DNA of 64,000 nucleotides from contig OZ038321.1 of the NCBI GenBank assembly GCA_964035795.1, forward strand, positions 6,980,079 to 7,044,078, in the 5' to 3' direction. Each line of letters starts with the position of its first letter. Positions within the stretch are counted from its first letter, which is position 1. Below are positions 50,101 through 63,700 of this stretch, piece after piece. A program made the position numbers and the translations under genes. The notes under the pieces are model-generated. The model did no database searches. It saw only the letters and a list, made by a program, of their open reading frames with translations, and was not told the DNA's origin. The stretch comes from Pterobdella sp. o SKG-2022. Taxonomy: Eukaryota; Annelida; Clitellata; Hirudinida; Piscicolidae.

Positions 50101-52682
50101 AAACACCCTATTCAATGGATCTTACCACCCAAGTTTTTGAGTCATATGTCATGACAGGTCTCACACATGTTTTATAAATTTTTTTTTTGATATTCCAATG
50201 TGTCTTCTACCACATAACATAGAAAACATATTGTTGAATGCTTTCCGTCTCAGCTCTATCCTTCATGCAACAGCTAGCTCACATCCTCCTCCACCCTTCA
50301 TATTCTCCCCTAGAAAACAATAATTATTTACCCTCTCCAACTTACTCAAACACATTACAATTCTCATTTGAAAAATTCATACAAACCCTTCATTTGAAAT
50401 TTCCATTCCTCTTTCAAGACACTTTCTTTACCCTAGCACACCGCGCATGAACCCACTTCATACATGTCTTGCATTTCACACAATTAACTTTAACTTTTTT
50501 ATCATAAACACCGCATAGATCGATCTTAGACAAGACAACAACCCCACTACCACCACCACTCTCTATGGCCTTTGTCTTAGCAAGGTTAATCTTCAATCTT
50601 TTTCCTTCAAAAGCTGCCTTCCAACGAATGAATTGTGCTTCCAGTACTTTCATAGTCTCTGCCATCAAGACCAAGTCATCTGCATAAAGCATTTCATATA
50701 AAGCATCTTTTTTTCCATCTTCAGACAATACATCTAGAACTATTGAAAAAAAATGGTGAGAGAACCGATCCTTGATGGACACCTACACCAGCATCAAATT
50801 CTCCCGAGTGTCCACCTCCAACCTGAACCCACGTTTTTGCTCCTTTGTACATCGAAATTTGTACCTGAACCAACCTTTCCGGGAACAACTTCTTTTTTAG
50901 CGCCATTCAATCACCCTTCTTGGCACCCGATTGAAAGTCTTCTCCAAATCAACAAAACAGATAAAAATTTCCTATTCTTCTTAAGGTAGCTTTCCTGCGT
51001 TTTCCTAAGAATAAAAATAGCGTCCACTGTGTTTCTGCCAGACAAAAAACCAAATTGTATTTGGTCAACTTTCACTAACCTTCTTAACTTCTCCAACAGC
51101 CTTTCCACCACTTTCATACCATGCTCTAAAAGCTTTACACCTTGATAGCTCGTACAGTCCATAACGCTACCTTTCTTCTTATAAATGAGAACAACTGTAC
51201 TCATCCTCCAGTCATGAAGCATATCCTTTCCATCGAGGATTTCATTTGCAATATAACTTGCTTACCATGTGGAGAAGCAGCTAGGTGCTTTTTGCCAATC
51301 CTAGTTGGTCCACTGGTCTTTTTATTTTTCATGATCTCTAGTGCCCTCTCCACTTCGTTCATAGCGAATGATTCCACAAGACCTCCAACCATTCTACCTT
51401 TACCATTCCATCCCATGAATTTTCTTCATTCCTGATGGCCTCCATGTGTTCCCTCCACACTGTCTTCCGACCATCCTCGGCAAATACAGCCTTCCCATTT
51501 TTGTCTTTAATGCAGTTGTTACATGCTAAGTCATTTTCCTTTTTCTTAATCTTTCTCATTTCACAGAATACGACATTTCTGTCATTCCGTATCTCCTCCA
51601 TCTCTTTCACCGCCTCTTTCTTTTTTGCCTCAGCAACAGCTCTTTTGGCTTTCTTTTTATCAAAAACATAACGGGGTTTATTTTCCGCTGATGGGAGTTG
51701 TTTCCATCATCGAAAACTTTTCCTTTTCTCTGTGATGGCTTTGCTTATTCTGATTCCACCACCAAGTTTCACCGTGCTGAGGTCTACCTCTACTCACTCC
51801 AAAAACTTCTTCAACAGCTTTTAGAACAAAAGTTTTATGTTTTATTAATGCACTTTGTTCATCGGTTTTTTGATACACAATTTCCATCTTTTCCAAAACT
51901 TTGCTTTTATCTCATCATTCGAAAGCTTTCAGACTTGGGCGAGATACATTTTTGGCATGGCTTATATACTAAATACTGAAACGATATCCTCAACATTGCA
52001 AACAAAAACCTAGTAAAAAATTTTAACAAGCTCAAGAATAACCTTAACATCTTCACTATCCCTGTAGGAGATTGAAAAGTAGTCTTTCTCGAGGATGTTC
52101 AAATGCTCCAATACCTTATCCAACAGTTCCTCTCCAGTCGTCTTTTTCTGTTAGATTAGTTTGATTATTAAAAATTTTAATTTTAAACTTGGTTGCTAAT
52201 GAAGGTTTTTGCGAAATTATTTTAATTTATACTCAAATTTTTTTTTTTCTGAGTTTTTAAATGAATTTAAAAAATTTTTTAAACTTATTTGTTATTATTT
52301 TCAATTTGTGTTTATACGCAGTTTTGATTATTATGTAACTTATAAAACATTTTATATATATCAGTTGAACTTATGCTTTCCACATACACGAAGAACATCC
52401 CAAATCATTAACAGGTAAGATTGTAGGATTTTAAAACGATCATATGAAAATATTAATACAAATTAAAAAAACCAAAAACCTCTAAAATCTTTTGAGTTAA
52501 AAAGTTCTTATTCATAAAAATTATTAATAAATAATAATATTATTTTATTGAATTGAATTAAATATCAAATAAATTTAATTATTTTCATAATAATTTAATT
52601 TTAAAGTCAAACTTTCTTTTCACCTCTAGAGCCACTTCAAACTCTATGCCATCCAACAGAATCACCTTGCAGATAGTCATAC
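41153..52682 (-). CDS. EPB41: Protein 4.1 / coracle-type FERM protein, 16 exons
   Basis: This is a membrane-cytoskeleton linker at the cell cortex and septate-type junctions. Exons 5'->3' are 52682-52624 (ATG at 52680), 52147-52043, 47630-47588, 47213-47138, 47065-47021, 46843-46727, 46539-46477, 45629-45542, 45320-45168, 44954-44857, 43839-43661, 43203-42971, 42546-42385, 42097-41957, 41668-41585 and 41254-41153. All phases match; the product is 581 aa. FERM (residues 1 to about 281) shows VEFEVALE-like start, [46 protein letters not shown] and [17 protein letters not shown]-adjacent (about 282-335): [20 protein letters not shown]-terminal domain (about 490-581) ends ALEQAIQ...KVEKIDV. No spectrin-actin-binding block was recognised. 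The first exon begins with GT after an acceptor, so earlier exons may exist. AATAAA overlaps the stop codon. Confidence 0.92.
44280..44820 (+). mobile_element. LINE 5' leader fragment in the 4.1 gene
   Basis: A GC-richer patch (CTTGTCGCGCTCGGGAGGC, GCCATGCCGGCGGAGGCG) is followed by TTCAGAAACTACAACAACAA and a broken frame containing AKTMIRT, then a stop and NIKTLQK. This is the style of a LINE leader running into the endonuclease start. It lies antisense within the intron between exons 44954-44857 and 43839-43661. Short and degenerate. Confidence 0.45.
49200..49460 (+). mobile_element. CR1/L2-like LINE fragment
   Basis: The plus strand reads [12 protein letters not shown], a stop, KFKFLWAY, then TFFYELHPS and VLSPA-like sequence. 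LHWLPVxxRxxFK is the C-terminal landmark of CR1/L2-type LINE ORF2. A short, 5'-truncated fragment in intron 2 of the 4.1 gene, opposite in strand to it. Confidence 0.5.
49780..51990 (-). mobile_element. RTE-like LINE, 5'-truncated, in 4.1 intron 2
   Basis: Minus-strand segments in order are a basic linker (51896-51359), VIGK-type finger motifs, [20 protein letters not shown] (51222-50911), [15 protein letters not shown], the intact catalytic box [13 protein letters not shown] (about 50705-50640), a PHD/zinc-ribbon motif [18 protein letters not shown], then [19 protein letters not shown] and [19 protein letters not shown] segments across frames. The endonuclease is missing. The 3' end is TAATAAAATGATACTG, the TGATA-type tail of RTE elements. 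The element lies in the same orientation as the host gene. Several frameshifts are present. Confidence 0.85.
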
Positions 52683-52689
52683 CTGGTAT

Positions 52690-55446
52690 CCATTGTTATA
52701 TGTTAAATTCATTAATTTTTCAGTAATTCTATTGTCTTTTCATTATTATATAAGTTTAATTAAGTTTACCATAAGTTGATCATGTATTCATATTATACAC
52801 CGAGTTTTTTAAATTTTTTATAATTGCATTATTTATTTGTTTTTATACATCAAATTTAATGAATGTAATGTAATTATATCATAAACATGAGAAAAAATTT
52901 TTATAGTTTCTAGATTTTTTAAATCATTTATTTGAGATTGTCCATTACTTTAGGAATGCATATGATTCAATATTTTATTGAAAACTACAAAAGTTTATAA
53001 CCAACTGTTGATGACAAAGTTGAATTTGTCAGAAAATGCAGTTTTATTAAGAAAAATCATCGATAAAAACTGTCTGATTTTGTGACATTTAATTTTTGAG
53101 AAAATAGTATTGTAATTTTGATTTAGAAGAAAAAAAATAGAGCTATGAAATAAAATTTGAATAATTGCTTTTATTTTTTATTTGTTGTTAAAATATTGTT
53201 TCATTATTTTTCCATAATTCAATTATTTTTATTCAGATTTTTTTTTTTAATTTTTGTATAACTTTCAATTAGATATTTCAAAATAATTTAAATTACAATA
53301 AATCTTTACGCTCTTCTCATATAAGCCTTCTATTAAGGCTTTTTGGTACGTTTACTATTTAAAATTTAATTATGTTACACCAAGTCATTTTCATTAAAAA
53401 ATAGTTTAAATTCCCAAAACATTCAGAGATGGGTAAAATGACTCCGAAATAAACCGATTTATTACCTCGTCTCGTCGCTATGAAAATTTACCTCATCATT
53501 ATCACTATCTTGATTCAAACTGCTATAAAAAAACTATTTCTATTAATTGCACTTATTAAACTAGAATTGCTTCATAAATGTACTGGCTTATTTCACGAGT
53601 TATACAATGAACCTTTCGTAAAGCTACATTATAAAGGTTCATATGTAGTTGTCAAGCTTTTTTGGTTGTTAATGTCAAGCATTATGTGCCAACAGTCGAG
53701 TGTTGAATACAGGGGGATGAGTGTTGTTGCGAATCTTAATTTCTTTGTTGTGTTATTTTCAAGTTCTGCGTTGCAGCAGTATTTAAAAACTATCAATTTC
53801 AGTGAAATTTTTCGAAATTTATTCATGATTAAATGCTATTTTTTCATAAATATTTTTATTTATTCTAGGTAACATTCAATGATGAATTTTTATGCAAAAT
53901 AATTATAAAAAATTACTTTATAATTATATTTATTTCTTCTATATTTGAAAATAATTATAACCAAATATTTAATAAAAATTAAATATTTTCAAATTGTTTA
54001 AATTAGTTAAAATATTAATTATTGTCAGTTGAGCATGAAACATTGTATAAACCAATATATTAACAGATCAATCTGTTGAAAACGATTCAGGGTGCAAAAC
54101 AACGTTGATGTCCTGTTATGACGATTACTAGGCTGTAATTGCATTCCAATGCATAATTCAGCCATTGTTTTCATGGTGAAACACGCTTATGGAAAAATTT
54201 TGAATATAATTGATTTACCAAAGTGGCTTATTAACATTTTTGCCTTCAAAATGACGGGGAAATTTAACAATTTTAAAAAATTTTGAATTATTGATAAACT
54301 CTATGGAAAAAGATAATGATATTGTTTATTGAGAATTTTTAAACGGGTATAAATGTAGTTTCGACATACCTCTATTTCGAAATCAAATACTCAAAGACGA
54401 AAAGCAAAAGGTTTCTAATCCGATGTTGATTCCAGTACCATCAGGATGGTAAATACTGGGATTTAAGATTTTAAACAATTTTAAACTACAATTTATACGG
54501 ATTCATTTCAAATTAATATGAATTAGATAGATGAAAACCTTCAGAAAAGTGGAAGATTACCTACAAATTCGGCTTAAACCGTTAGACCTCTGCTAGCATA
54601 TAGCACTGTTTATAGAACGTACGTTTTTGTACGCTTTCTGTACATCTGGTTGGATATAGAAAATTGTGCGTATTCATTTTAAGAATTTATATAGAAATAT
54701 AGGAAAAATATTTTATTTAATTAATAAACTGTTAAATTGCCATTTTTGAAATCGATTCGTTTTGAATATTTTTATTTTTAATAAAATAAAGATTATTATT
54801 GTTTTTATGGCTAGTGATTAACAAAAAATTTTTTTTATTGCTATTATTTTTCAGGTTAGTTATAAATAATTAATTCATATCATTCGTATTAATATTTTCT
54901 TACTTGTAAGAAAGACTCAAAGACTCTGGGGAACCATACCAAATATCAGTAAATATAGTTTCAATCACCTCATAACCACGGTTTTAAAGGACTTCAAACT
55001 GATGAACTTCGAAAAAAAAAACACTGTTGAAAAAAAATGAAAGAATAAAAAGCTGAATGAATCAGAGCGGTGATTAATATGGAGTGATAATGGTCGTTCA
55101 GGGAGTATGTGATATGTGTGAATGATGGCGCTGTACTGGTATGTTCGCTTTATCGATTGCATTTGCACGACAGCAACGAGACAGACATGAAAAAAAGAGG
55201 AAAGGTTGTCTGTGAATAAATGATATTCTAAATAAAATATGCTCAAAAAAAGTTTTAAGTTTAGAAAAAATTATTTATTGTGAGAGATTTTTGAATTTTA
55301 TTGATTAATATTTTAAAAAATCAAGAAAGTTGTAGCTTTTTTTTAATCAAAAAACGTTCAAAAGTATAACAGCACGCACGTTTTCTAAGATAAAAGTTGA
55401 TTTAGCTATAAAAATATTTTCCAAAGATTTTAATTAATAATTAAAA
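52690..55446. other. AT-rich intergenic stretch, no gene seen
   Basis: It lies between the 4.1 gene 5' side and the NEPRO-like gene. Upstream 4.1 exons could be hidden here, since the exon at 52682 starts after an acceptor, but none could be supported. Confidence 0.45.
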
Positions 55447-58175
55447 ATGCTTAAAAAACCTAGTGTAACGAGTGAAATGCATGATAAAAATAAATTTGAT
55501 ATAGTTTCCATAAAGGAATTAAGATTTGAAATGAACAAAGTAAGCGAGTATTTGAAAGATTGGGAAAGCATGAATTGCAACAATAATAAAACTTCCAAAA
55601 CGATGAGATGTGAAGTTGGTAAAGAAGTTAAGATAATGAAAAAATTAGTTTATAAATTCAATAACCAATGGCGAAGAGAAAAAGCTTTAACTTTCTTCAA
55701 GCAGGTGAAACATAATATAGTTATTTATTCATTTTTTATCCGTTGCTTTCATGATCGATTATGATTAAAATTTCATAGCTCAAAATTTTCATTGTTAATA
55801 TTTTTCATTTTGTTCATGTGGTTTTCAGGTTTTGAAACAACACCAAAAATTTTTGAATTTGAAAGTAAGTGAGTGCCTTGCAGAACTAGTTGACTTGTTT
55901 CCAAAGTGAGTAAAAATTTTGAGTAAGATTCAAGTTTTTTTTATACATATATTAATCAATTTTTGCTGAAAGAATAGTTTTAATTTTACTTTCTTTCATT
56001 TCTTGTTCAAAGTGCTTGCTACAAATTTAATGTAGCAAAAACACACTGTGAAACAGGTGCTAATTGTCGGCCCACAGGTGATCAAACCTGGTTGCTATAG
56101 GTAATTAGTCTAATGCTCTAACAGCTGAGTTATATGGGCCAACAGATAGTATCCACATTAACCAATACTATCTACCAAAATGAATAAATAAAAGAAATTA
56201 AGATTAATATTATTTATCATCACCAAACAGACACAACACAAGTAGCACCACCATCAAACTGCCATCCTCCATACTCACATCCTATCACTGCTTCATGACT
56301 GCTTCAGCATTGCATTGCCTCGCCAAGTCTCTGCAATATTGCCTTCTTGCTGCTATGTTTGTATATTTTCTCTTTTTTTAAAATAATTTTTTTCTGAATC
56401 ATATAATTATTTTTTTTATTAGTCTAACCACGTAAGAATGAAACTATAGAGATGATATTCAAAAATATTCTAGTTTCATTCAGCTTAATTGATCAGTCAA
56501 AATTGGTTAAATTCAATTAAATCCTTTTCATAGATTATTACATTTTCATAGTTATTGATATCAATAAACAATTTTCTAAAAGAATATCAGTCAATCATTC
56601 AAATCTTTTTATAGCCCATTTTCCTTTACCAAGGGCATATAGATGATAAAACTAACAATTTAAAGCACCATGGGAATCAACTAAAGTGCATAAATGCTAA
56701 ATATAGTGATACTACTAATAGTTAACATAATCACTTAATGTCATAAATATGACGCGAAAATTGTGAAAAAATCGATATAGCAAAAGATTTGAACATATAT
56801 ATGACACATATAAACTCAATTCTAGTGCTAGAAACACATTAAGCTTTAAGATTATATAAATGAAGTTGATCCAACCATCAGAGAAATAAAGAAGCAAGTA
56901 TCAGAAGGCCTATTTGTACATTACATGCTAGTCTTTTTTGCTTCTGTGTCCAAATACCAGTGAGATCTGAGTGTGTGTGTTTGATAACTCGATGTTTGAT
57001 GTACTGTTACAGAATTGAATGAAAGTTTTAAGTGATATTTTGAAAATATTGTAATGTCCTTTGATAAGTTTCTTAATTATGAAATATAAAACATATTCAA
57101 AGAAAATTTTCAATAAGTTGAACTTTATAAGTAAACATTAATAAAAATTATTTGTATTCTTTTATAAAAGATTCTTTTCTTCAATAATACTTACTTTTAT
57201 GCACATGACAAATATACTGCCTTAGTAGCATTCCTTGATGACTTAAAAACCCAATTCAATATTACTTCTATTATAATTAATACTATCCCTATTATTGTTT
57301 TATTAGTTTAATAAATTCAAATTATCATTATTTCTATTGTTTTATTTTCTCTACTATTTTCATTATTGTTACACAGCACATTCTGTCAACAGCAGTTTGA
57401 AAGCTTGTACAGATGTCTCCTTCAAATGATGCACTTCAAACAGTCTTTATCACCAAACTCTTCAATCTATGAACAGAAATTACAAGAGGAAGTAACAAAA
57501 TATAATGAAGAAGTCAAGACATCCCAGGTCTTGGACAATAGGTTTGTGGTGCCATTTGTAGTTAATAGTGGGTGTGATATAAGTTTTAATAATGATGGTG
57601 AAGATACAAAAGATAATGGTGGGGGAGATTCAAAAGCTAATGATGATAATGGTGGGGGTTATAAAAATGAATATAGTGGTACCAGTCAAGTTCAAAGTGT
57701 TGATAACATTCTTTTTGATAATGAGGTTTCCCCAGAAGAAAATATAGATAGAAATGAAATTACGAAGATAGAAGAAAATAAAGTAAAACATGAAAAAAAT
57801 GATAATAAAGAAATAAATAATATTCCAAAGAGATATATCAAACATATAAAAAACTGCTTGAATGTTAGTCAACTCGAAAATTTGGTCGAAAAAGTCTACA
57901 AAAAATTTGACCAAAATGAATATAAAAAATGTTCAAAGAGATTAAATATTATCAAACTATTGAGGAGGAAAGTAAAAAAATGCAGAAAAAGTTGTGTAAA
58001 ATTAACTATTAAAACCCTAATGAATGACAAGAATATGAAGATAGCCAGGCAACTGGGCTTGGGTAAAGTGCTTAACAGTGTTGTTTCGATGCAACCCCGT
58101 TGCATTGATGCCTTTTTAGTGAAAAAAGCTAGGACTATCGTTGCTGTACATTTAAAAAAAAATTTCAATGGTTAA
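55447..58175 (+). CDS. NEPRO-like protein, 3 exons
   Basis: Exons are 55447-55704, 55829-55905 and 57377-58175, with clean donors CAG|GTGAAA and CCAAA|GTGAGT and acceptors TTTTCAG and TTACACAG. Phases 0 and 2 agree, giving 377 aa. LVYKFNNQWRREKALTFFKQ then VLKQHQKFLNLKVSECLAEL resembles the N-terminal domain of nucleolus and neural progenitor protein (NEPRO, an RNase MRP/P-associated nucleolar factor). QFESLYRCLLQMM follows the same trend. About 80 residues of the NEPRO middle are not seen, and an unrecognised exon may lie in intron 2, which carries a SINE. The central part is acidic/Asn-rich and the C-terminus is strongly Lys-rich. The domain call is tentative, but the gene structure is firmer. 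Confidence 0.45.
56005..56143 (-). mobile_element. tRNA-derived SINE, copy 3 (tail truncated)
   Basis: Read on minus it begins GTTGGCCCATATAACTCAGC, then GTTAGAGCATTAGACTAATT and a B-box-like GGTTTGATCA. The body GCCGACAATTAGCACCTG is nearly the same as in the 5.2-kb copy. It stops after AAGCACTTTG, so the L2-like second tail half is missing. It lies in intron 2 of the NEPRO-like gene. Confidence 0.82.
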
Positions 58176-58184
58176 TTTATATTT

Positions 58185-58190
58185 AATAAA
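58185..58190 (+). promoter_or_regulatory. Poly(A) signal of NEPRO-like gene
   Basis: AATAAA lies about 10 nt after the stop at 58175. On the opposite strand a TTTATT at 58207-58212 could serve the convergent SEC31 gene. Confidence 0.55.
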
Positions 58191-58586
58191 TAATTCTGAA
58201 TGCATCTTTATTTCTATCAACAGAAGTCAAATTTCGTAAACTATCAACGTTCAATAGTAGAATCAGGAGCACAAATCGAAGCTTCGTAGATTCACAAGCA
58301 ATCGTACTCAATGGTTCACAAACGTCAAGTTATAAGCAATGTCATGCGCATTTTGAGTGAGATAATCAAGAGTAGTTGGCCTTTGAGATTATAAAACAGA
58401 TTACAAAATTTAGAATTTTTAAGTATGTCAATGAAAATTTTTACAGTAAAAGATAAATATCTCTATAGAGTGCAAACAATACTGAACAATCAGAAACAAT
58501 GAATTCATAAAACAATTTACGTTAATATCTAGATCAAACGGATACAAGTTAAATAGCAAACTGATTGGAAGGTGGAAGGAAAATGC
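58191..58586. other. 3'-3' spacer between NEPRO-like and SEC31
   Basis: AT-rich sequence holding the ends of two convergent transcripts. No other gene is seen. Confidence 0.5.
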
Positions 58587-60659
58587 TTATATGAAGGCGT
58601 TGAGTTGCAGAGCAGTTTGAATGAGTATTTTAACACTAGGGCCAAAACTTGAAATCTCGCTGAAGCTTCCAGAATTGACGAGTTGGTGGTGGGATTGAAG
58701 GGCAGCATTGTAATCCGATGCTAGGACATAACCCACTATCTGGTGCAGTGCTGCTACCACTGAGCCTGATAGCTGTTAAGATTCAGTTATGATGGATTTC
58801 TCAAATTTTGCTCATACCATTTTATAATTGAATATACCGATTATTCTAAAAAACAATGAATTTCAAAGATAAAAACTTTGTTATGTATAGAAGAGTAGTA
58901 ATTACTTTGCAATCAGCCAACAGGTCATAAAGGCCTTCCAACTTTTTATTCACATCGTCTATCTTCTTCCTCACTGCCTGGAAATATTATTCAAATATAA
59001 AAACTTTGAATCTCGATCTTAATTATAAATATGAAATTAAAGACGACACAATCACCTCTTCAGAGCATCAGGTGATACAATTTAAACTCTGCTGCTAAAA
59101 CCATTCAAAAACAGCAATATATACAGATAATTGACATTAAGACAATTAAAAACATTAACATATACAGCTACGTCAGTACAGAGTTGTTGGAAGATGAGAG
59201 GCATTTAGAGGAAAGCCTGTCGAAGGTGTCCTTGATGTTCTGGTCCCTCTCTGACACCTGCCTCACCCTTCTTTCAGGGGGCGCTGAAGACGAGTTGTTT
59301 GCGTCCTGAAAATGATTAATTATATGTTTATCATTTCTTGACAATAGTTAATCTTGGAAAGCTTCAGTTCAAGCATAGGACAAACCTGCAGCTGAGGTGC
59401 GTTGAAAGCAGGTTGTTGTTGTTGTTGTTGCTGGTAGTCTTGTGGGTTGTATAAGAGGCCCTCATACGATGCTTTTCGCACTGTTTCAGTCTATAAGTAT
59501 CGGGTAGTAGAGGTAAATAGAAAGTTGCATTGAATTACTAATAAACGACAGCACAAAAACTCATTCAAAACAAGATAAACAAATTTTTTTGAAACTATGG
59601 AAAAAGACACAATGTACAAAACGAATGCAAAAAGAAACCCGAGCCTTTTTAGGTTTGGTGGAAGTGAGCATAGGAGGGTCGTTCCAGGCTGTGGCAGGCT
59701 TGGGAGGTTCATATGAGGTTGAAGTTTGAGACTGGCCGTAGTCGCTGGGTGCTGTGCGGGTTGAGTGTAAGCTTAAACCATATTTTAAAGTTATTCAAGT
59801 CCTAATTATGAATTTTGAAATCTCATGTGTTTAGTATATATACTACAAGTTTGAAATTATATTTTAATTTTAATACTTATTTGTATCAATTATATATATT
59901 GATAACAATTAAAACAAATGAATAATTAGTGAATAAATTGAAACACACTATTAATTAGATGCGAAGGTCCATACGATGCAGGGCTGCGGAGAAATTGAGT
60001 TTTGTTAATGTTTTTGTCATATTTATACTATATACTGTTAATATTACACCCCAAATCGGTCGACTGAAGATCTGCTTACATACATAGTGTACTGCATTAC
60101 TTGCTTCAAACCCTTAAATTTAAGGTTTTAATCTAGAATGAAATTTAAAATTTTTGAAAAACTCACTTCGTTTTTTAATTATGAGAAAGAGTATGCAAAT
60201 ACAAATGGATAAAATTTAATACATTTAATAGTGTTGAATATCTTATAAATATAAACTCGGAATCACTTGTAAAGGCTGTAATTGTTGAACTGTTGGTTTG
60301 AAGATTGGCTGTTGAAGGATGCTAGCGGTTGTTGTTGTTGTGGCGGAGGAAGTTGTGTTTGCGGAGGTTGATGTAATGTTGATTGTTGAAGGAGTGGTGG
60401 TTGGTGTTGTGTTGGTTGTTTTAGTTGTAGTTGTGTTTGTAATGGTTGTTGTTTTTGTAGATTATTTGGCGTAAATGCTGACTGTTGTTGTTGTGGATTG
60501 TACATGTTGTAATTTTGCATTGGATTGTACACCTGTGTGGAATAATAACATTTTAACAAATAAAAACTGATCAAAAAACTTTCTTTTACAAAAGAAAAGT
60601 AAGACATAAATTTAATACAACAAATAAAACTTCAATTTTTGATAATTATATCTATTGCA

Positions 60660-60745
<86 letters not shown>

Positions 60746-63700
60746 CTGTGGAAGTTATGATAGCGACTCGAATAGTCGATTTAGATACTTAAAAACTACA
60801 TAATTCAGTTTTCAATGTCAGAATATGCTTATTTAAAATAATCTCGCAATTTTATTCTGAAATTCGATAACTTAGTACAAGAACTACTTCTTTTGGGATG
60901 ATTTCGTATTTTTTGTTTTTAAAAGATGATTTCTGAATATCAACAATGTTATCTTATGCAACAACAAACAACACAAAGATTAAAACTTCAAGGGTTTTGG
61001 AGGTAATGAAGGCTGACATTACTTGGATAAAAATTTTATAAAAGTTGAAAAGAATATTATAATTTAAATAATATTAAAAAATGTAGCAGTACAAAAAACC
61101 AAAGATAAGCACTTTCTGGTTTCAATCGTGGTGATATAGAAGTGCCATTAACAAGATGAAGGCAATGAAGTTTTTCAAATTTTGTCTAAAATTAACATTT
61201 AATTGCTCAATTTTTTTTAATTTAATGTTTCATCTTTATATTTTTTTGATAATTATCATTTAGTATACTATCATTTTATTATATTTTCCAAGGAGTCACT
61301 GACTTCTTTCCATGATTTAACCCTCTCTCTGCCTTTCACCCTGTCATAGGCAGCTTCAAGATCTGACCCAAACCCACAAAAAAGGTTTTCCATGATACTT
61401 TTCCAAGCTAAACTTGGCCTCCCCCTTCCTCTACTGCCTTCAACCTCAAACCTCCACGCCTGCTTAACACAATCCTTATCCCCTTTGCTTACAACATGCC
61501 CCAGTCATCTCGAACTTCCTTGTCTCACCATTTCAACAATCGTATTATATACCCCAATCTAACCATCAACTCTTTTGTACTCACACTATCAGCTATCTTC
61601 ACACCACACAAGATTTAATTTAGAATCAAAAATTCATAAAATCAACTCATTTTTTCAAATTTCATTTATGTAAGTATTATTAAGATTACTTTCCTTTGAA
61701 ACAGACCTTTCTTTTATATAATCTTAGTTTTCTATTTCATTTTATTTTATTTAATTAAACTTGCATAATCCTTGTTAAAATTGCCAAATCTATTAAAACT
61801 TACATTACATTACATAGCATTTTGCATTCATAGTTTATAATATTCAGTGTGTAAGGTGTTTGTTGACCTTACTAATTGATTCAGATTATTATACTTCATC
61901 AATACTCAGTGGTCTAGAAACTCTTGAAGTTATGCCACTACAATCAAATTAGTATTTTATTTGATCTATAAATATACGCAACCATCAAAATGAAGGTATA
62001 TCGGCAAAGATGACGTCCTAAATAGGTCCTAAACAATAAATCAGTCATGCCATGAGTATGGTTTACTGAGCGCTACTACAATATTTCAACCTATACACAC
62101 ATTCAAACCTGAGGGTTGGAAGTTTTCTGGGTGAGATTCGATTGGAGAGATGTTACATTCCCATTGGTGAACGGTCTATTGAATGATTGGAAATTTTGTG
62201 GCTGGAAGGAATATGCGTTAGGCTGATAAGCGTTGTGTGGTTGCTGGTGGTGGTGGTAGGGTTGTTGAATTTGTTGTTTATTCACTTGAGCTTGAATCTT
62301 GACAGGGTTAAAGATAGGAGCGGGTTTCGGGAAGTAGCGCTGCTGCTCAAACCCAAGGGAGTTATAAAGACGGTCCCTAAGTAGCAACAAGGGCACCTGT
62401 ATCATGAAGTTGAAGATTTATTTATAGTTTTCTTCTTCTATGATGCATGTATATATCGAATTTATGAAACGTTTAATTTTTATTTAAGCTTCAGTTTAAT
62501 TGAAGAGAATCTATTTAAAATCGATGGAACAAATAAAATTATATATGCCAACATTTTAATCGTTATAAAGATTCTAGTTCAAATAAAACATAAAAAATAG
62601 TAATAATAAAATAATACCACCAACAACAGTAATAAAAAAAACTGTAGTTTAAACAGACCTGATCATTGACATCGGCAGCCAGGTACTTGAGGGCACTAGG
62701 TGCACAACCCTGCTCGGCGAGGAGGCCTGCATACGTGTTCAACTGCTCTGTCACCTCAGTCAGGCCAGCCATGCCTCCTCGCCTCGTGGTACTCAAAATG
62801 CGTACTTTTTCTACCAGATCCTGGTGGTGAGGATTGTGAGGCTGGTGCTGATGTCAGTCAATGTGTTAAATATGAATCTATATGGGTTTGCTTGACCGAA
62901 AATTGGGATTGTATGAAAGACTAAACACATTCATTTAAAGAAAAAAGGTTTTGGGCTTCGACTATAGTTGTATTTATAGACATTAATTTTATAGATTCAA
63001 AAATAAAGGTTAGAGAGGAACGTTAAACATAATAAATTAGTAATAATCAGTAATAAAGTATTGATAAAAAAATAATGCAACTCAGGGTTTTACAATGTTT
63101 GAATGAGCAAGCTCACTTGTAAGTCTTGCTTGCTTGTCATGTTTCCTGTTTGCTTCCATGCAGTCACAAGCTTTGATGCATTGCCTGCCACTATATAACA
63201 CAACTGAGCCTTCGACTGCAGCTCTGCACTGCCAGACTCTTCTAATTTGCTACCCAACATATCTGAAAGTTTGGTATGTATGTATGTATGTATGTGGAGA
63301 TTTCTATGTATTTGAATTTTAGTTGAAGATTGAAAAGTTATTTTACCTAGGAAAAAAGATAGAGAGATAAATAGATAGATAAATGGATAGATAGATACAT
63401 ACTACACAGCGGGACAAGGTGTTGAGAAGAGGAGTATGTGAGGATAAGGGTGAGTGCCTCTTTCCAATCTGATGCCACACATTTGGATACTAATGACTCA
63501 ATGTCTCCATTCATTATTGACCATATCAACTGCGGTGTTTCGTGGGAGGTTACATCAATATAACTGAATAACTTCTATGATATTCTTCAAAAATTTAATA
63601 TTTCCATTTATTTTTAGAAAGATTCAGTCATTTCAATATTTGAATTAAAACCTGAAGAATTCTTGCGTTAGTATCAACACTATAATAAAATCAAAGACAA

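Noticed and set aside
55081..55200. Second orphan promoter/exon (ATGGCGCTG)
   Set aside because: The frame is short, no clear donor follows, and no cluster of promoter motifs is present.
63360..63400. CRISPR-like or satellite array
   Set aside because: It is a simple (TATC)n microsatellite without spacers. No CRISPR array occurs in the window.
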